64,000 nucleotides of DNA from Cordylochernes scorpioides. Taxonomy: Eukaryota > Arthropoda > Arachnida > Pseudoscorpiones > Chernetidae. Position 1 is the stretch's first letter. The number at the start of each line of letters is the position of its first letter. Below, piece by piece: positions 20,733-31,708 of the stretch. The position numbers were made by a program, and so were the translations under genes. The stretch lies in NCBI GenBank assembly GCA_030710605.1, contig CP092863.1, positions 114,018,010 to 114,082,009 on the forward strand, read 5' to 3'. The notes beneath the pieces were generated by a model. It made no database searches. It saw only the letters and a program-made list of their open reading frames with translations, and had not been told where the DNA came from.

Positions 20733-21389
20733 AGTAAAATAAGTAAGTAAAAAGAAGACCAAAAATAAGTGATAATAATTTATTGAATAACAAATAAAAT
20801 AAAAAATCTTTCAGGTGAAAAATTATAGGCATTGGTAAAAAAGTAAACAAGAGAAATAGCAATTGGGGTTTTGTGTCTGCGGCGAGTCATATTAGCACGC
20901 CTAGCTGTTAGGGGAGTGAGTCTTCCACGGCCTTTTCGAGGCATGACAGAAGACGCTGAAAAAAAAAAGGTAAAATAAGAACCAAGCAGAGGAAAACTAT
21001 AAAACTGAAAGCCAGGACAGGCATAAAAAGAAAATTACAAGCATGTGAGGAAACAATTGATGAAAAAAAAAAGGATTCCAAAAAAATACTGCAAAAAAGA
21101 AACCAGACACAAAAAGCAACAATTGAGTACACAAATACAGCATCAGCCTATTTATGAGAAGAAAAAAAAAAACGACAGACACAAAAATGGAGCTAAATTT
21201 AAATGAAAAACTATAACAGATCAAGTAATCAAATCAGGCATTATGAAAGATACTGTAAAAAAGAAAATCAGACACAAAAATCAGACAAAAGAATAAATGA
21301 GATTTTATTCTTTAGTTCATTTATTAAATAAGACACAAAAATGGAGCTAAATTCAAATGAAAAACTATAACAAATTAATAAAAAAAAAA

Positions 21390-21520
21390 AAGACCTAATC
21401 CAAATGTCACCATCATCAGACAAAAGAAAAAATGAGATTTTATTCTTTAGTTCATTTATTCTTTTGTCTGATGCTGTTGCTGAAACGTCACACACTATTA
21501 AATTATTTGGATTAGGTCTT
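21390..21520. mobile_element. Small MITE with 16-bp TIRs
   Basis: Ends in AAGACCTAATCCAAAT and its reverse complement ATTTGGATTAGGTCTT. ATTAAT occurs beside both ends and could be a target duplication. No coding. It lies in the part of Helitron III absent from the other copy. Confidence 0.6.
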
Positions 21521-22669
21521 ATTAATGAGAAAAAAAAAGATGCCAAAGAGAAATGAAAAGATGCCAAAAAAGATAACCAGATACAAAAATTGTGCTAAAT
21601 TCAAATGAAAAACTATAACAAACACTTATAAAAGATAATTATTATAGAATAAAAGTAATAATTCAATCTACAATTCGAAAAATAATATAACCTCAGCCTA
21701 TTTATGAGAAAAAAAAACGTTGCCAAAGACATTAGGAAAGATACTGCAAATAGAAAACATACACAAAAATTGAGCTCTATTTAAATGAAAAACTATAACA
21801 AAGTACTTACAAATTATAATCATAATCAAATGAATCAGAAATATATATTATAAATAGCGAACCCGGCCACGCGTTGCTGTGGCTAAATTGTAATATGTTA
21901 AATTAACATTATACTAAACTATTCAGTACAGTAAAGTTAATATTCACTTATAAAGATAAAAATGTTTTAGCCGATCTAAAGCCCTACGGGATTGAGAATG
22001 GAACGTTACGTTAAAATTTGAAAGAGATTTTTTATATATATCGATAATATAGCCCTTCATTGTAATCATTGATTATAATCACTGCATTAATAAATGTCAA
22101 TGAACTCGTTTATATGTATTGTTTTTTGTTTTCGAGATATTCTAATAGAACGTTCTAACATTTTCTGTTAAATATTAATATATGCACAAACACAGAATAT
22201 AATAACTATGTCTTAATTTCGCTATAATTATTGTTATAAATATTATTCTAAAATAATTCGCCAGAAATCGTCCTGATAGTATACTAAACAACTTCCCAAA
22301 GTTTCATGGCAAACATCTAAAATAAAATAATACTTTTAATACTTTGCTACAATATTAAAAAGAGGGGGGCTTAGGTGTTTAAAATGTAAAATGTGCTCTA
22401 AATAGTATTACATAGAGCCTTCATAACAAACATATTTAAAATAAACCAATCAAAATATAATAATGCTGTAAAAACAGACCTTTCTACAATAATATAAAAG
22501 AAACGAAAATAAAAAAGACACCCACGCTGAGCCTCGAACCTAGGTTTGTTACAAATATTATTAAAAAATTGTGTATGTTAATTTTTATTTTAAAAAGCCT
22601 ACATTTTAAATAAAATAATATTTTTAATAATTTGCTACAATAATATAAAAGAAATGAAAAAAAAAAAAC

Positions 22670-22745
22670 ACCCACGCTGAGCCTCGAACCTAGGTTGCGG
22701 GGGTACGAAGGTGCGTACCTAACGTATAGGCTAAGCTTGACGTTA
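22670..22745 (-). other. tRNA-like segment in Helitron III
   Basis: The minus strand contains AACCTAGGTTCGAGGCTC, a near-consensus B box, with a poor A box upstream. A second copy of its 3' half lies at 22519-22545. It is repeated in the inverted Helitron (about 53220-53290 and 53410-53430). Probably the head of a decayed SINE and not a working tRNA gene. Confidence 0.4.
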
Positions 22746-23265
22746 CAAATAAGATCATGCGAGGCTATTTAAGGCCATACGTCTGCCGCGAGGGGGCGCT
22801 GATTGCGAGTGAATCTACGTTTTATCGTAAATAAAAATGCAACGAAAGGTTATTTCTAAAGAGTAATTAGCCAGAAACCATCCCGGTAGTATACTAAACA
22901 TCTTCCCAAAGTTTCATCACGATTGGTTGTAGTAATAAGACAAAAGAACGCATTTCAAAACAAAAAAATTGATGATGATAAATGCAAAAAATCTACGATT
23001 GTAAAATAGATTAAATTAAAAAATAAAAATAACTGTTAACATTAGGAAAATAAAAACAGGCCTATCATATGAAGAAAAAAATAACGAAAATTTTGGTATA
23101 TAGATCGTTATGTGTAGTTCAGAATCTTCGGAGGAGATAGCTCAGGACTTTACAATGGAAAACTCTGTTACGGTATTATCTATATAGATAAGGAAAAGTA
23201 AGATTTAATATGAAAGGTCGACGCCATCGCCCCAAGTCTTCAATTCCATAGTCTTCAATACCTGT

Positions 23266-23385
23266 ATTTAAAACTAAATGGATTTACAAATTGTCTATGT
23301 TGTTAAGTAAATAATGCGTTAAACGCATTGTGTGTATTACTTATTTATTTAACAACATAGACAACCATTTAGTTTTAAATACCGA
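23266..23385. repeat. Imperfect hairpin / MITE-like inverted repeat
   Basis: TTAAAACTAAATGG...TTGTCTATGTTGTTAA on the left pairs with TTAACAACATAGACAACCATTTAGTTTTAA on the right, around a GCGTTAAACGC centre. Arms are about 45 bp with a small bulge. No coding. Confidence 0.6.
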
Positions 23386-23394
23386 TAGCCTCCT

Positions 23395-23645
23395 CCTACA
23401 AAACTGTTTTATTGTAATACGATAGGATTATTTGCGAGAACTTTCATATAATATTTCTCATATCTTGCAACAAAATTTCTCTCTAACACTATAAATGGAT
23501 GTCCTGTCTATCAACAAGCTCCTGTGAAGATGTCACGAGCTTCTTAATCATCTCATAACCATCAGCTGATATTACTTTGGCGCTGCATCTTCTTTAGTCA
23601 CAACGAAGGGGTTGATGTAAGGCTGACCATGCACGCCTCGACACG
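23395..23645 (-). repeat. Second, inverted copy of the unidentified repeat
   Basis: The reverse complement of this segment aligns with 10095-10530 apart from the ~185-bp insertion in that copy. It keeps the coding-like C-terminus ending at QDIHL plus stop, and the AATAAAAC signal. Identity is about 80-85% by eye. Confidence 0.55.
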
Positions 23646-23788
23646 TTCTGTCCATCAGGCTTTAGCACGACAGTCCTGTGTCATCTATGGGCTCACAGAC
23701 CTGTCACCTTCAGGCGAAGCCTGGAAACTAACATGAACAACAAATTTGGTCTTTAAAAAAAAAATATATATATATAAATAAAAAAAGA

Positions 23789-23861
23789 CGAGCCTGCCAG
23801 GATTTGAACCTAGAATCTTCTGATCCGTAGTCAGACGTGTTATCCGTTGCGCCACAGGCCC
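23789..23861 (-). tRNA. tRNA-Arg(ACG)
   Basis: The 73-nt minus-strand sequence folds as a standard cloverleaf: acceptor pairs GGGCCTG/CAGGCTC with one G-T pair, D arm with GGCGCAACGGATAA, anticodon loop CTACGGA giving ACG, T arm CTAGG-TTCAAAT-CCTGG, discriminator G. A run of T follows directly (plus-strand A7), a Pol III terminator. Eukaryotic A and B boxes are present. It is either a functional gene or a recent SINE head; no SINE body is seen downstream. Confidence 0.85.
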
Positions 23862-24126
23862 ACAGGGTCATTCACCAATCTTTAATATTTGTAACATAAT
23901 TATTAAATTGTGTTTAATTGTTTAATTTTTAAAAGAATCATACGCGTCCAAATAATAGTTTCGAATTTTCATAATTATTTTCAACGATTTTTCGAATTAT
24001 ATTATTTGTGTGGTTAACCTAGATTCCCATAGTATGAAAATTATTATTAAAAATATCTTAGATTATGCACAAATCTTCAGAAAATTTAAGATCCTTTCAT
24101 GAGGGATCACATTTGTAAAAATCAAC

Positions 24127-24335
24127 CAATACCTTTATTAAGACCTTTAGTCTTATATACAGATTCTCCTGAGAGATACAGAAAAGGAGTATCAATCAAT
24201 ACCTTTATTAAGACCTTTAGTCTTATATACAGATTCTCCTGAGAGATACAGAAAAGGAGTATCAATCAATCAATACCTTTATTAAGACCTTTAGTCTTAT
24301 ATACAGATTCTCCTGAGAGATACAGAAAAAGAGTA
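24127..24335 (-). repeat. Three tandem LINE 3' ends (70-74 bp units)
   Basis: Three near-identical units each read on the minus strand as AGGAGAATCTGTATATAAGAC...TCTTAATAAAGG plus a TTGA-type tail. Spacing is 70 and 74 bp, the difference being one CAAT. This looks like LINE-tail units duplicated in tandem and not independent insertions. Confidence 0.8.
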
Positions 24336-24485
24336 GAAAAAATAATGAGAAAGAAATTAGAATTTACATAGTTATATGCAATAAAAAATTACAACTTGTA
24401 GATCCTGGTGAAAGTTCATAATAGTTCATACTAAAAAGTCCTCAAACGCCATATTCTATTATGGCCAGCCTCTGAAACATTATCG

Positions 24486-24764
24486 TTGCAGAAACCATTA
24501 ACCATAAACTCTGAGAGAAAAATAACAAAAATTATAACAAGACTTAGAACAAAACACTATAAAGGAATGAAAATACATCCAGATGGCACAAGAACCTATA
24601 GGGCATGTAACAACTGTCCTGGTGGGGAACTAACACCTACTCACATATTCTCATGCCCAGAAATGGCCGCAGCCTTACAGAAAATTGGCATGGACCAAGA
24701 GCAGCAGCTTTACACACCCAAGATAGAGGACATTACTGTGATAGAGATGTACGGAGACATCTGA
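24486..24764 (+). pseudogene. LINE ORF2 C-terminal remnant (array progenitor family)
   Basis: An open 92-codon frame matches the C-terminal end of an arthropod LINE ORF2: TRLRTKHYKGMKIHPDG, then a C-x2-C-x8-H-x3-C knuckle (CNNCPGGELTPTHIFSC), then YTPKIEDITVIEMYGDI and a stop. A second copy at 36868-37063 has the same end expanded into an 89-bp array. The 3' UTR is only GGCTCTTCATTGGACACGAC plus an ACA tail. RT and endonuclease are absent, so this is a 5'-truncated insertion. Confidence 0.72.
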
Positions 24765-25111
24765 GGCTCTTCATTGGACACGACAACAACAGTAAACCAT
24801 AAACCAATATGTCCGCATATTTATTGTTTGAAAAAGTTGCCCTATTGTGTGGCATGCGACCTTATTTGAAGCCTTTCTATAAATTTGCATATTAAACATG
24901 CATATTAATTTGCATATTTTATTTAGGTTTGATCAAAATTTAAATTTACAATTGTATTTTTAACATACTTTTTTCTCAATTACTTTATATTTTTAAAACA
25001 CTTTTCACGAACACAAATGATAAAAACATGCATTTAACTACAGAAAATGTTTACTTTTTCATCCTCAACACATTTTCGAAGTTTTGAAGTTTATAAATTT
25101 GGAAGAAACTG
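24765..25111. other. No gene seen
   Basis: AT-rich, no recognised coding or repeat. Confidence 0.4.
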
Positions 25112-25344
25112 TATGCTAAAATCTTCTTCTTCCTTATCTTCACTCAATCATATTAGGGTACTGGGTGAAGTATAATGCGTCTGCCTTTGTCATTAAGACT
25201 GGGAGCACTACTCAGTGGCAGGCCGACTTAGCTCCAAAAGAAATGGCTGCCTCTGACATGAGGAACAGACGCCATGTGCAGCCGCTCCTAACATGGAGTA
25301 CAAACGCTGCTCATCCTGTATCCCTGGATTAGGAGCCCTTACAG

Positions 25345-28166
25345 CAGTGTCGGGCAACCGGTGTGCCGTGGCACACTGGTGTGCCGCGAAGAATTCTAGG
25401 TGTGCCGCGAACATTTTTGTAGGTATTTAGAACTTTTGGTTAAATTTAAAAATAATGTTTCAAAAAAATATTTTTTATAATTTTTATTCAATTTTAATAA
25501 TTTTTTTCAAAAATTTTCATATAAAAAATGAAATTAAAAAAAAGCTAATTTCATTTTATATAAAACTTATTTTGGTATTATAATTACAACAGTTTGCATA
25601 ATTTTATATTTCATATAACGTATGTACATAATCTTGACGTACATAACTGGCACGTGCCATTATTAAAAAATAAAAATGCAAATAGGTACGTACCTATTTA
25701 AAATCATAAGTTAAAAAAAAAAAACAATCCGCGAAAACAACTTTATTTAATAAAGTTGAATACATACTGCGGGAAAATACCTAATTTTTAAAATAATATG
25801 TCCAAACTTAACCGTCATTTACAATCTTTGTCACAGCTGTTTATTAATAGAGACTCAAAGCTACAAAGCTTAAAAAAAAGAAAACAAAAAAAAATTATAA
25901 ATTTATTTAAAAAATTTATTCGGAGTTTTCGTCAAAGTATTGCTGTAGTAATTCTTCTTTTTTTTTTTTGCATGTTGTAAAACACACACACACTCACACA
26001 ATAAGTTTTGTACACCGTAAAATCTGTTGGTTAAAAAAGGAAAAAATATTTTTGTTACGAAATTCTCACTCACTTTTAACTCAAGGTAACTTTATTTAAA
26101 CATTTTATTATTACATTTGTGTGTTTTTCTAAATTCTCTCAAAACTAGATGGAGAGATTTCTAATTAGAGAAGGTGCCAGTGATAAACAAAATCAAAACG
26201 AAAATAAAGAAGATAAGAAAATAGTAAAATCAACTGGAAATAAGAGGAAATACGTTGAAGATTATCTCAAATATGGATTTATACCATCTGTTAATGATCC
26301 ATCACTGCCGTTTTGCTTAATTTGCCAAAAAAACCCTCAGCAACGAAACAATGGTGCCAAGTAAACTACTTCGACATATTGAGACAAATCATCGGGAGCA
26401 GATGAACAATCCAATAAGCTACTTTGAAAATATACGATCAAGTTTTCAAAAGCAATCAAAAAAATTCAAGAAATTTATGACCACCTCAGATGAAGCTCAA
26501 ACAGCTAGTTACATGATAGCTCAACTCATCGCTCGAAAGAAGAAAGCTCACGCGGAAGCAGAGGAAATTATCTTGCCTGCTTTAAAAATTGTGGCTGGAT
26601 GTATGTTAACGAATGATGCTATGGAGAAGGTTACGAAAATTCCACTATCATCAAAAACTATTGCGAGAAGAATTGAAGATATGTCAGAAGATATTGAGTT
26701 GCAAATAAAACAATCTTTTAATGATTCATCAACAAAATGGGCTATACAGCTTGATGAAACCACAGATATTAGTAATAAAGCTCAATTGCTGGCATTTTTG
26801 AGGTTCGTCGATACAGGAAAAATTGTGAATAACTACTTTTTTTGTAAAGAATTAAAACAAAGAACGACTGGTGCGGACATTTTTGAATTAGTTGATGAAA
26901 ATGTTATGAAGTATAACTTGAGATGGGAAAATTGTGTTAGCGTCTGTACGGATGGAGCTCCAGCTATGAAAGGTTCAAGAAAGGGATTGATAGCACATTT
27001 CATAAAAAAAATCCAAATATCAAATTTGTTCACTGTATGATTCATAGAGAAATGTTAGTGTCAAAGTCGGTTCCTCCCATCCTTGTCACAACTCTAGATG
27101 AAGTTGTCAAAGTAGTCAATTACATCAAATCAAATGCTCTTCGATCGAGAATTTTTTTCAACATTTTGTGAAGCAATGGATTCCGATTATAAAAATTTAT
27201 TGTTTCATACTGAAGTCAGATGGTTGTCGAAAGGCAAAGTTTAAATCGATTTATTTCAATGAAAAATGAAATAATGGCATTCATTGATAACGAAGAGATT
27301 AATTTTCCTTTCATGATGAGTGATGTTTGGTGGTTACGAGTTTCATTTTTGGGTGATATTTTCGACAAATTAAACAGCCTTAATTTAAATTTGCAAGGTG
27401 CTCAGGAGAACATTATCACTATCTCCACCAAGTTGAAAGCGTTTAAGGAAAAACTCAGTTTATGGAATTTAAACATTGCTAAAGAAAACTTTGCATCTTT
27501 TCCGATGGTTCAAGAGAATCCATCAAAATCTATTATCAAAAAAGAAGTCGAAGAAACTTTGACATTACTATCCGCTTCTTTTGATAAATATTTTCCTTAC
27601 TTGGACGTTGAAAAGATGGAATGGGTAGTTAACCCATTTATGCACTGTGAAATTCAACATATGGAAGAAGAAATGCAAGAAAACTTAATTGATTTAAAAA
27701 ACGATTTAGTTTTCAAAAGACTATTCACTGAAAAGGAGCTATCTGAGTTTTGGTTGTGCTTAAACTCCAAATTTCCTAAACTTAGTAATGCGGCCATCGA
27801 ATCATTGTTGCCATTTGGAAGTTCCTACCTGTGTGAGCAAGGTTTTTCAACACTCACAGAAATGAAGTCTAAGAAGCGCGAAAGACTTCAAATGATAGAT
27901 GAGGAGATGCGCGTTTGTCTTTCACAAGTAGATCCCCGTATTGATTTGATATGCTCTCAAAAACAATCGCAATGCTCGCATTGATTATGTTAATTTAATA
28001 TTGAAAATTAATAAAATGTGATATATATGTTTAAATTTTTACTCTAGTATTTATTGTTGTATTTTAATTACCTACGAGGAAATTTATAGTGAGAACCACA
28101 GGTGCGCCGCGAAAAAAAGAAATTAAGCTTAGTGCGCCGCAACTCGAAAAAGGTTGCCCGACACTG
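25345..28166 (+). mobile_element. hAT DNA transposon with perfect TIRs and 8-bp TSD
   Basis: 2822 bp. Both ends carry CAGTGTCGGGCAACC as a perfect 15-bp inverted repeat, and both flanks read CCTTACAG, the 8-bp duplication typical of hAT elements. The subterminal regions on both sides contain repeats of GTGCCGCGAA-like motifs, likely transposase-binding sites. The interior encodes a ZBED5-like transposase with frameshifts. The TIRs could still be moved by a transposase supplied from elsewhere. Confidence 0.95.
26149..27984 (+). pseudogene. hAT transposase (ZBED5/SCAND3-like), frameshifted
   Basis: Three open segments (26149-26364, 26351-27040, 27220-27984) together cover a transposase of roughly 600 residues. 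The first has the BED zinc finger: KYVEDYLKYGF..., then CLIC, with the H..H part in the next frame (LLRHIETNH). The second holds the RNase-H-like core: IQLDETTDISNKAQLL (first Asp) and CVSVCTDGAPAMKG (second Asp). The third ends with the hATC dimerisation region, including SLLPFGSSYLCEQGFSTLTEMKS-like residues. Shifts lie near 26345, in an A run near 27005, and near 27240. Named by similarity to vertebrate and arthropod ZBED5-type proteins. Confidence 0.85.
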
Positions 28167-28264
28167 CCTTACAGGGTACTATCAGCCGGGCCAGCTGAGC
28201 CCAGGTTTTTTAGTGAGCTTGTTACTGCTCCCCCTCCTCCTTTTTCATCTGGGTATGCTAAAAT

Positions 28265-28973
28265 GAAGTAACGGAATTTAAAAACTGAAATTTTCACCTA
28301 ATTTTAAAACTCATTGTGAAGATTCTAGTTCAAAGAAACATAATAGGTGAAATAGCAATATGTATTGGTCAAGCAAATGCTACAGGTTTCTGGAAATGAG
28401 TTTTCCTTCCTAAAAACAGCTTTTTATATATACAGTATTTAATCACCTCACAAATTATAAATTCTCATTAATCTTTGTATCAATTAACAATGGGTGTCAA
28501 TAAAATATTTTTGAATTTTAATAAAAAAAAAAAAAAATTCTTTATCTTTATGAAAAAGGCATCTCCTTAACGTGCAAATGAAAGTTGCTGATAGCCTGCG
28601 CCATCTATCGGAATAAATATTAACTATTCTCGTTGATTTCTAATTATTTCAGAAATTTGCCAATTACCCATTCTTGGTTAATCAAGAAAAGCTAACCACG
28701 TACGCATTTCGGGCTGTTGGCCCTCATCAGCGTGGTGCAAGCTTAAACGTAATCTCGAGCTTTCCGGCATCTCTGACCTTCTACAGGGGTACATAGAAAC
28801 ATATAAAACGCGTTTAGATTTATATTCACACTACAATCTTGTGGTGCTCAGCAGTTCCTTCTTTCTCTGTTAACAGATTCAAAGAAGTTATATATTGTGG
28901 GGAAGAGAAATAATTTATATTTTATTATTCAATTTAATTATTCAATGAAAATATTTTAAACGGATTTATTACT
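28265..28973. other. AT-rich stretch with a Penelope-like motif
   Basis: No gene. The piece at 28697-28735 (GCATTTCGGGCTGTTGGCCC and following) reads on the minus strand like the GATGAGGGCC..CCCGAAA motif found near 3' ends of Penelope-like elements. The rest is A/T-rich; GCGCCATCTATC at about 28600 recurs near 35392. Confidence 0.35.
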
Positions 28974-28977
28974 TTAT

Positions 28978-29265
28978 AAAACGACATTTGAAAATTATAC
29001 CGCATGTGTTTCTTTTCAACGAAAAATCAAATTTTTTGGCATCTGCCTGGTAAGCGGAACACGGTGGGTTCGATTCACATCCTTGGACACTTTTATTTTT
29101 CCGTTTATCATTACTATTCACAATTCGTCCTTTCATATCTCATCCCTAAGGTTAGAAATAATCGTTATTTCTCCTTAAAATAAAAATTCGATTTTTCGTT
29201 GAAAAGAAACACATGCGGGATAATTTTCAAATGTCGTTTTACAATCACAAGCCGCATTATATTAT
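28978..29265 (+). mobile_element. SINE family B copy, head-truncated and palindromic
   Basis: 29033-29090 matches the 3' half of the tRNA-Thr-like head seen at 34998-35072, and the body follows to about 29265. The body 3' end (29189-29245) is also present as an inverted copy at 28978-29031, so the unit folds back on itself. Confidence 0.6.
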
Positions 29266-29539
29266 ATATATATTGTATTATTATTTTATATTTGTAAAAT
29301 CATGTTACCTAGCTTACTTGTTCAATATTCTCTAGCTGTAGATAGTTTGGTTGGTTGTTAACAATTGTCGACTGATCGTGGTGACGTCATCAATAAATAC
29401 TTTTACATCTTGAGATATACAAAGACTTGATTTCTACGTTACAATATTCCAACCCACCTATATTTATAAATTTAATCCATGAATTCAAGTTTCCATGACC
29501 TTGTATAATTATACAATAGGATAATAATTTTTAAAAAGA

Positions 29540-29886
29540 AGTCTTCTTCTTTCTTATCTCCACTCAATTATATTAGGGTAATCAAGCCTGTAGAGCTTGT
29601 TGATGGTGTGAGTGAAGTAGAATGCATATGTCTTTGTCATTAAGACTAGAAGCACTACCCAGTAGCAGGCCACTAACTTAGCTCCAATATGAAATGGCCA
29701 CCTCTGACATGAGGAACAGACACCATTGTACAGCTGCTCCTAACATGGAGTACAGACTCATCCTGTATTCCTGGATCCCTTACAGGGTACTATCAGCCAG
29801 CTGAGCCCAGGTTTGTTACCGAGCTTGTTACTGCTCCCTCTCCTCCTTTTTCATCCGGGCTTGGAACCGTCAAAGGCGGAGTTAAA
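29540..29886 (-). repeat. R-repeat copy
   Basis: Near full-length but more diverged than the others. It begins CTTCTTCTTTCTTATC (the reverse of the GAA tail) and ends GGCAAAGGCGGAGTT-like sequence. Flanks TTAAAAAGAAG and TTAAAAAAAGTT may be an imperfect target duplication. Confidence 0.7.
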
Positions 29887-29979
29887 AAAAGTTATATAGA
29901 AGTACGATGCAGGATTTGTCCTTCCAAGGAGAATCTTATATAAGAACAATGTGTCTTAATAAAGGTTTGTGTATCAACA

Positions 29980-30118
29980 CTGGATACTTCCTCGGCGTGG
30001 AACTGAGGAGTGAAGACCTTGTCTGGAGGAGAACTCTCAAAGTGGGGAAACCTTCCTTGCTGAAGAAATTTGTACATATACACAACTATATATATTCCCC
30101 TACATTTTAAATTGTCAA
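29980..30118 (+). pseudogene. Tx1-like LINE 3' fragment
   Basis: Encodes GYFLGVELR...EDLVWRRTL followed by UTR; both peptide and UTR align with the insert at 7461-7738, here on the plus strand. Just upstream (29925-29970) lies another LINE tail with CTTAATAAAGG. Confidence 0.65.
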
Positions 30119-30466
30119 CAATGGAGATTGTGCCTTCAGACAAAGGGACAAAATAAGACGCTCTAGGACACCTTCCCCCTCCCCCTATTTCCTCTAGTGA
30201 CAGATGACATTGCACCAGATGACATCCATCTGTCTTTCCCTCCTCAACTAGAAGAAGGGAAGTGTCACATTTCCTTATGTCCACTCATGGACACAGATGG
30301 TGATGTCCTTTATTTAGAATACACCCGCAGAGTTTCCATTTTTTTCTTTTCTCCTTGAAAGGAAACTTCTTTTACATAAAATTGGATCAAATCATCTTGC
30401 TCTGGAAGTTCTGTTGTCTAGGACGATAAAGAATAAATCCAATACATTGGTTCTGTATAAGTTTTA
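30119..30466. other. No gene seen
   Basis: Contains short matches (GGATCAAATCATCTTGCTCTG and neighbours) to the inverted region at 33445-33500, so it is flank of the same LINE family. No open frame of interest. Confidence 0.4.
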
Positions 30467-31085
30467 CAGGGCTGGGTAAGAGAATAAACATTGAGAAAAG
30501 AGAGCCATATGTAAATGGCTATGTAAATGAAGGATCACCTGTAAATAACTAACTCATCTTTTCTAAGCAAATATACACTTGGGCGAATCCTGTGTAGGAC
30601 ATAGGTCCCCAATAAAAGGCTTGTTGTTGTTGTATTAGAGCTCTAGAAGAAACATTGAGAAAAGAGAGCCGTATGTAAATGGTTATGTAAATGAACGATC
30701 ACATGTAAATAACTAACTCATCTTTTCTATGCAATTATACACCTGGGTGAATCCTGTGTAGGGAATATAGGTCCCCAATAAAAGGCTTGTTGTTGTAGTT
30801 GTATTAGAGCTCTAGAAGAAACATTAAGAAAAGAGAGCCGTATGTAAATAGATATGTAAATATGTATATGGGTATGTAAATAACTAACTAATCTTTTCTA
30901 ACAATTATACACCTGGGTGAATCCAGTGTAGGACATAGGTCCCCAATAAAAGGCTTGTTGTTGTAGTTGTATTAGAGCTCTAGAAGAAACATTGAGAAAA
31001 GAGAGCCGTATGTAAATGGTATGTAAATGAACGATCACATGTAAATAACTAACTCATCTTTTCGATGCAATTATACACCTGGGTG
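30467..31085 (+). repeat. Tandem array of ~166-bp LINE 3' ends
   Basis: Successive units contain CCTGGGTGAATCCTGTGTAGG, GTCCCCAATAAAAGGC and a (TTG)n tail, then GAGCTCTAGAAGAAACATTGAG and a TATGTAAAT-rich part. GTCCCCAATA recurs at 30605, 30771 and 30939 (periods 166 and 168). An inverted array of the same unit lies at 32935-33420. Confidence 0.85.
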
Positions 31086-31389
31086 ATATCTTTCTTCTTG
31101 AATTTTTTTTTTTACAGTATCACTTCACTTCTTTCTCTCCATCCCTGACCCGGGGATACTTACTTGTGTTGCAGCTCTGTTGGCTTGCTGCTTGCTTGGT
31201 TCATTGCCACAGTGATCGTTCTGCTTGGTACAGACCTTTGGTAGTATTAGATGACCATTCTATAATGGCCAATTAGTCGAACAAAAGAGTGAATTTCCAA
31301 TTTTTTCTCAGATTTTTGTTTAGAATACCTTCTCTATTGGTCAAATATCCTTAGGAAAGACTACGAGTTTTCAATTATATCCTGAATTT

Positions 31390-31697
31390 TTTTTTTACTT
31401 ATCCCTAAGTACACGTGGTACAGGACATGATAATCATGGTGGGTAATTAGCGACTGCTTTTACTGTAAGCGCACCACATATCTACACATGTGAAAAGCAG
31501 TTCGACTTTGCACTTACAAATGTGCCCCGTTTGGTTACTTGCACTCGCTGGTGGGGTTGGACTTTTTCAAGAATCGGGGGTGATTGGAGCATTATTATTA
31601 TTATTTTTTTGAAATCAGAAAAAAAGTGTCCAATGCGGGAATCGAACCCAGGTCGTAGTGGTCGAAAACCAAACGGTTTAACCATCCTTCCACCGAC
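31390..31697 (-). mobile_element. tRNA-derived SINE, family A
   Basis: Same head and body as the copy at 20424-20732, including GGTTCGATTCCCGCATTGG on the minus strand. Flanked by the 11-bp duplication ATCCTGAATTT (31379-31389 and 31698-31708). 308 bp. Confidence 0.88.
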
Positions 31698-31708
31698 ATC
31701 CTGAATTT

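Larger units (their letters stand above)
18548..23188 (-). mobile_element. Large non-autonomous Helitron, family III (4.6 kb)
   Basis: The 3' end on the left reads CTAGCCGAGTGACCCGGGC (18548 onward), with a hairpin-forming CCCGGG-rich segment; the 5' TC is at 23187-23188. Flanks are A and T as expected. An inverted copy lies at 52652-56816. The interior carries an R-repeat (19302-19586), a tRNA-type SINE (20424-20732), a small MITE (21390-21520), a tRNA-like segment (about 22670-22745) and a nested Helitron-like end near 21855. About 0.9 kb (21256-22150) is missing from the other copy. No Rep or helicase domain is recognisable. Confidence 0.82.
25123..28253 (-). repeat. R-repeat copy split by the hAT transposon
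   Basis: Left piece 25123-25344 and right piece 28167-28253 join into one R-repeat once the hAT and one 8-bp duplication are removed. The R copy is itself flanked by TATGCTAAAAT (25112-25122 and 28254-28264), an 11-bp target duplication. This supports R being a retroposon whose GAA-rich end is its 3' tail. Confidence 0.88.

Noticed and set aside
20997..21567. Phe/Leu-rich frames on the minus strand resembling membrane proteins
   Set aside because: T-rich low-complexity sequence inside a Helitron; frames are not preserved between the two Helitron copies.
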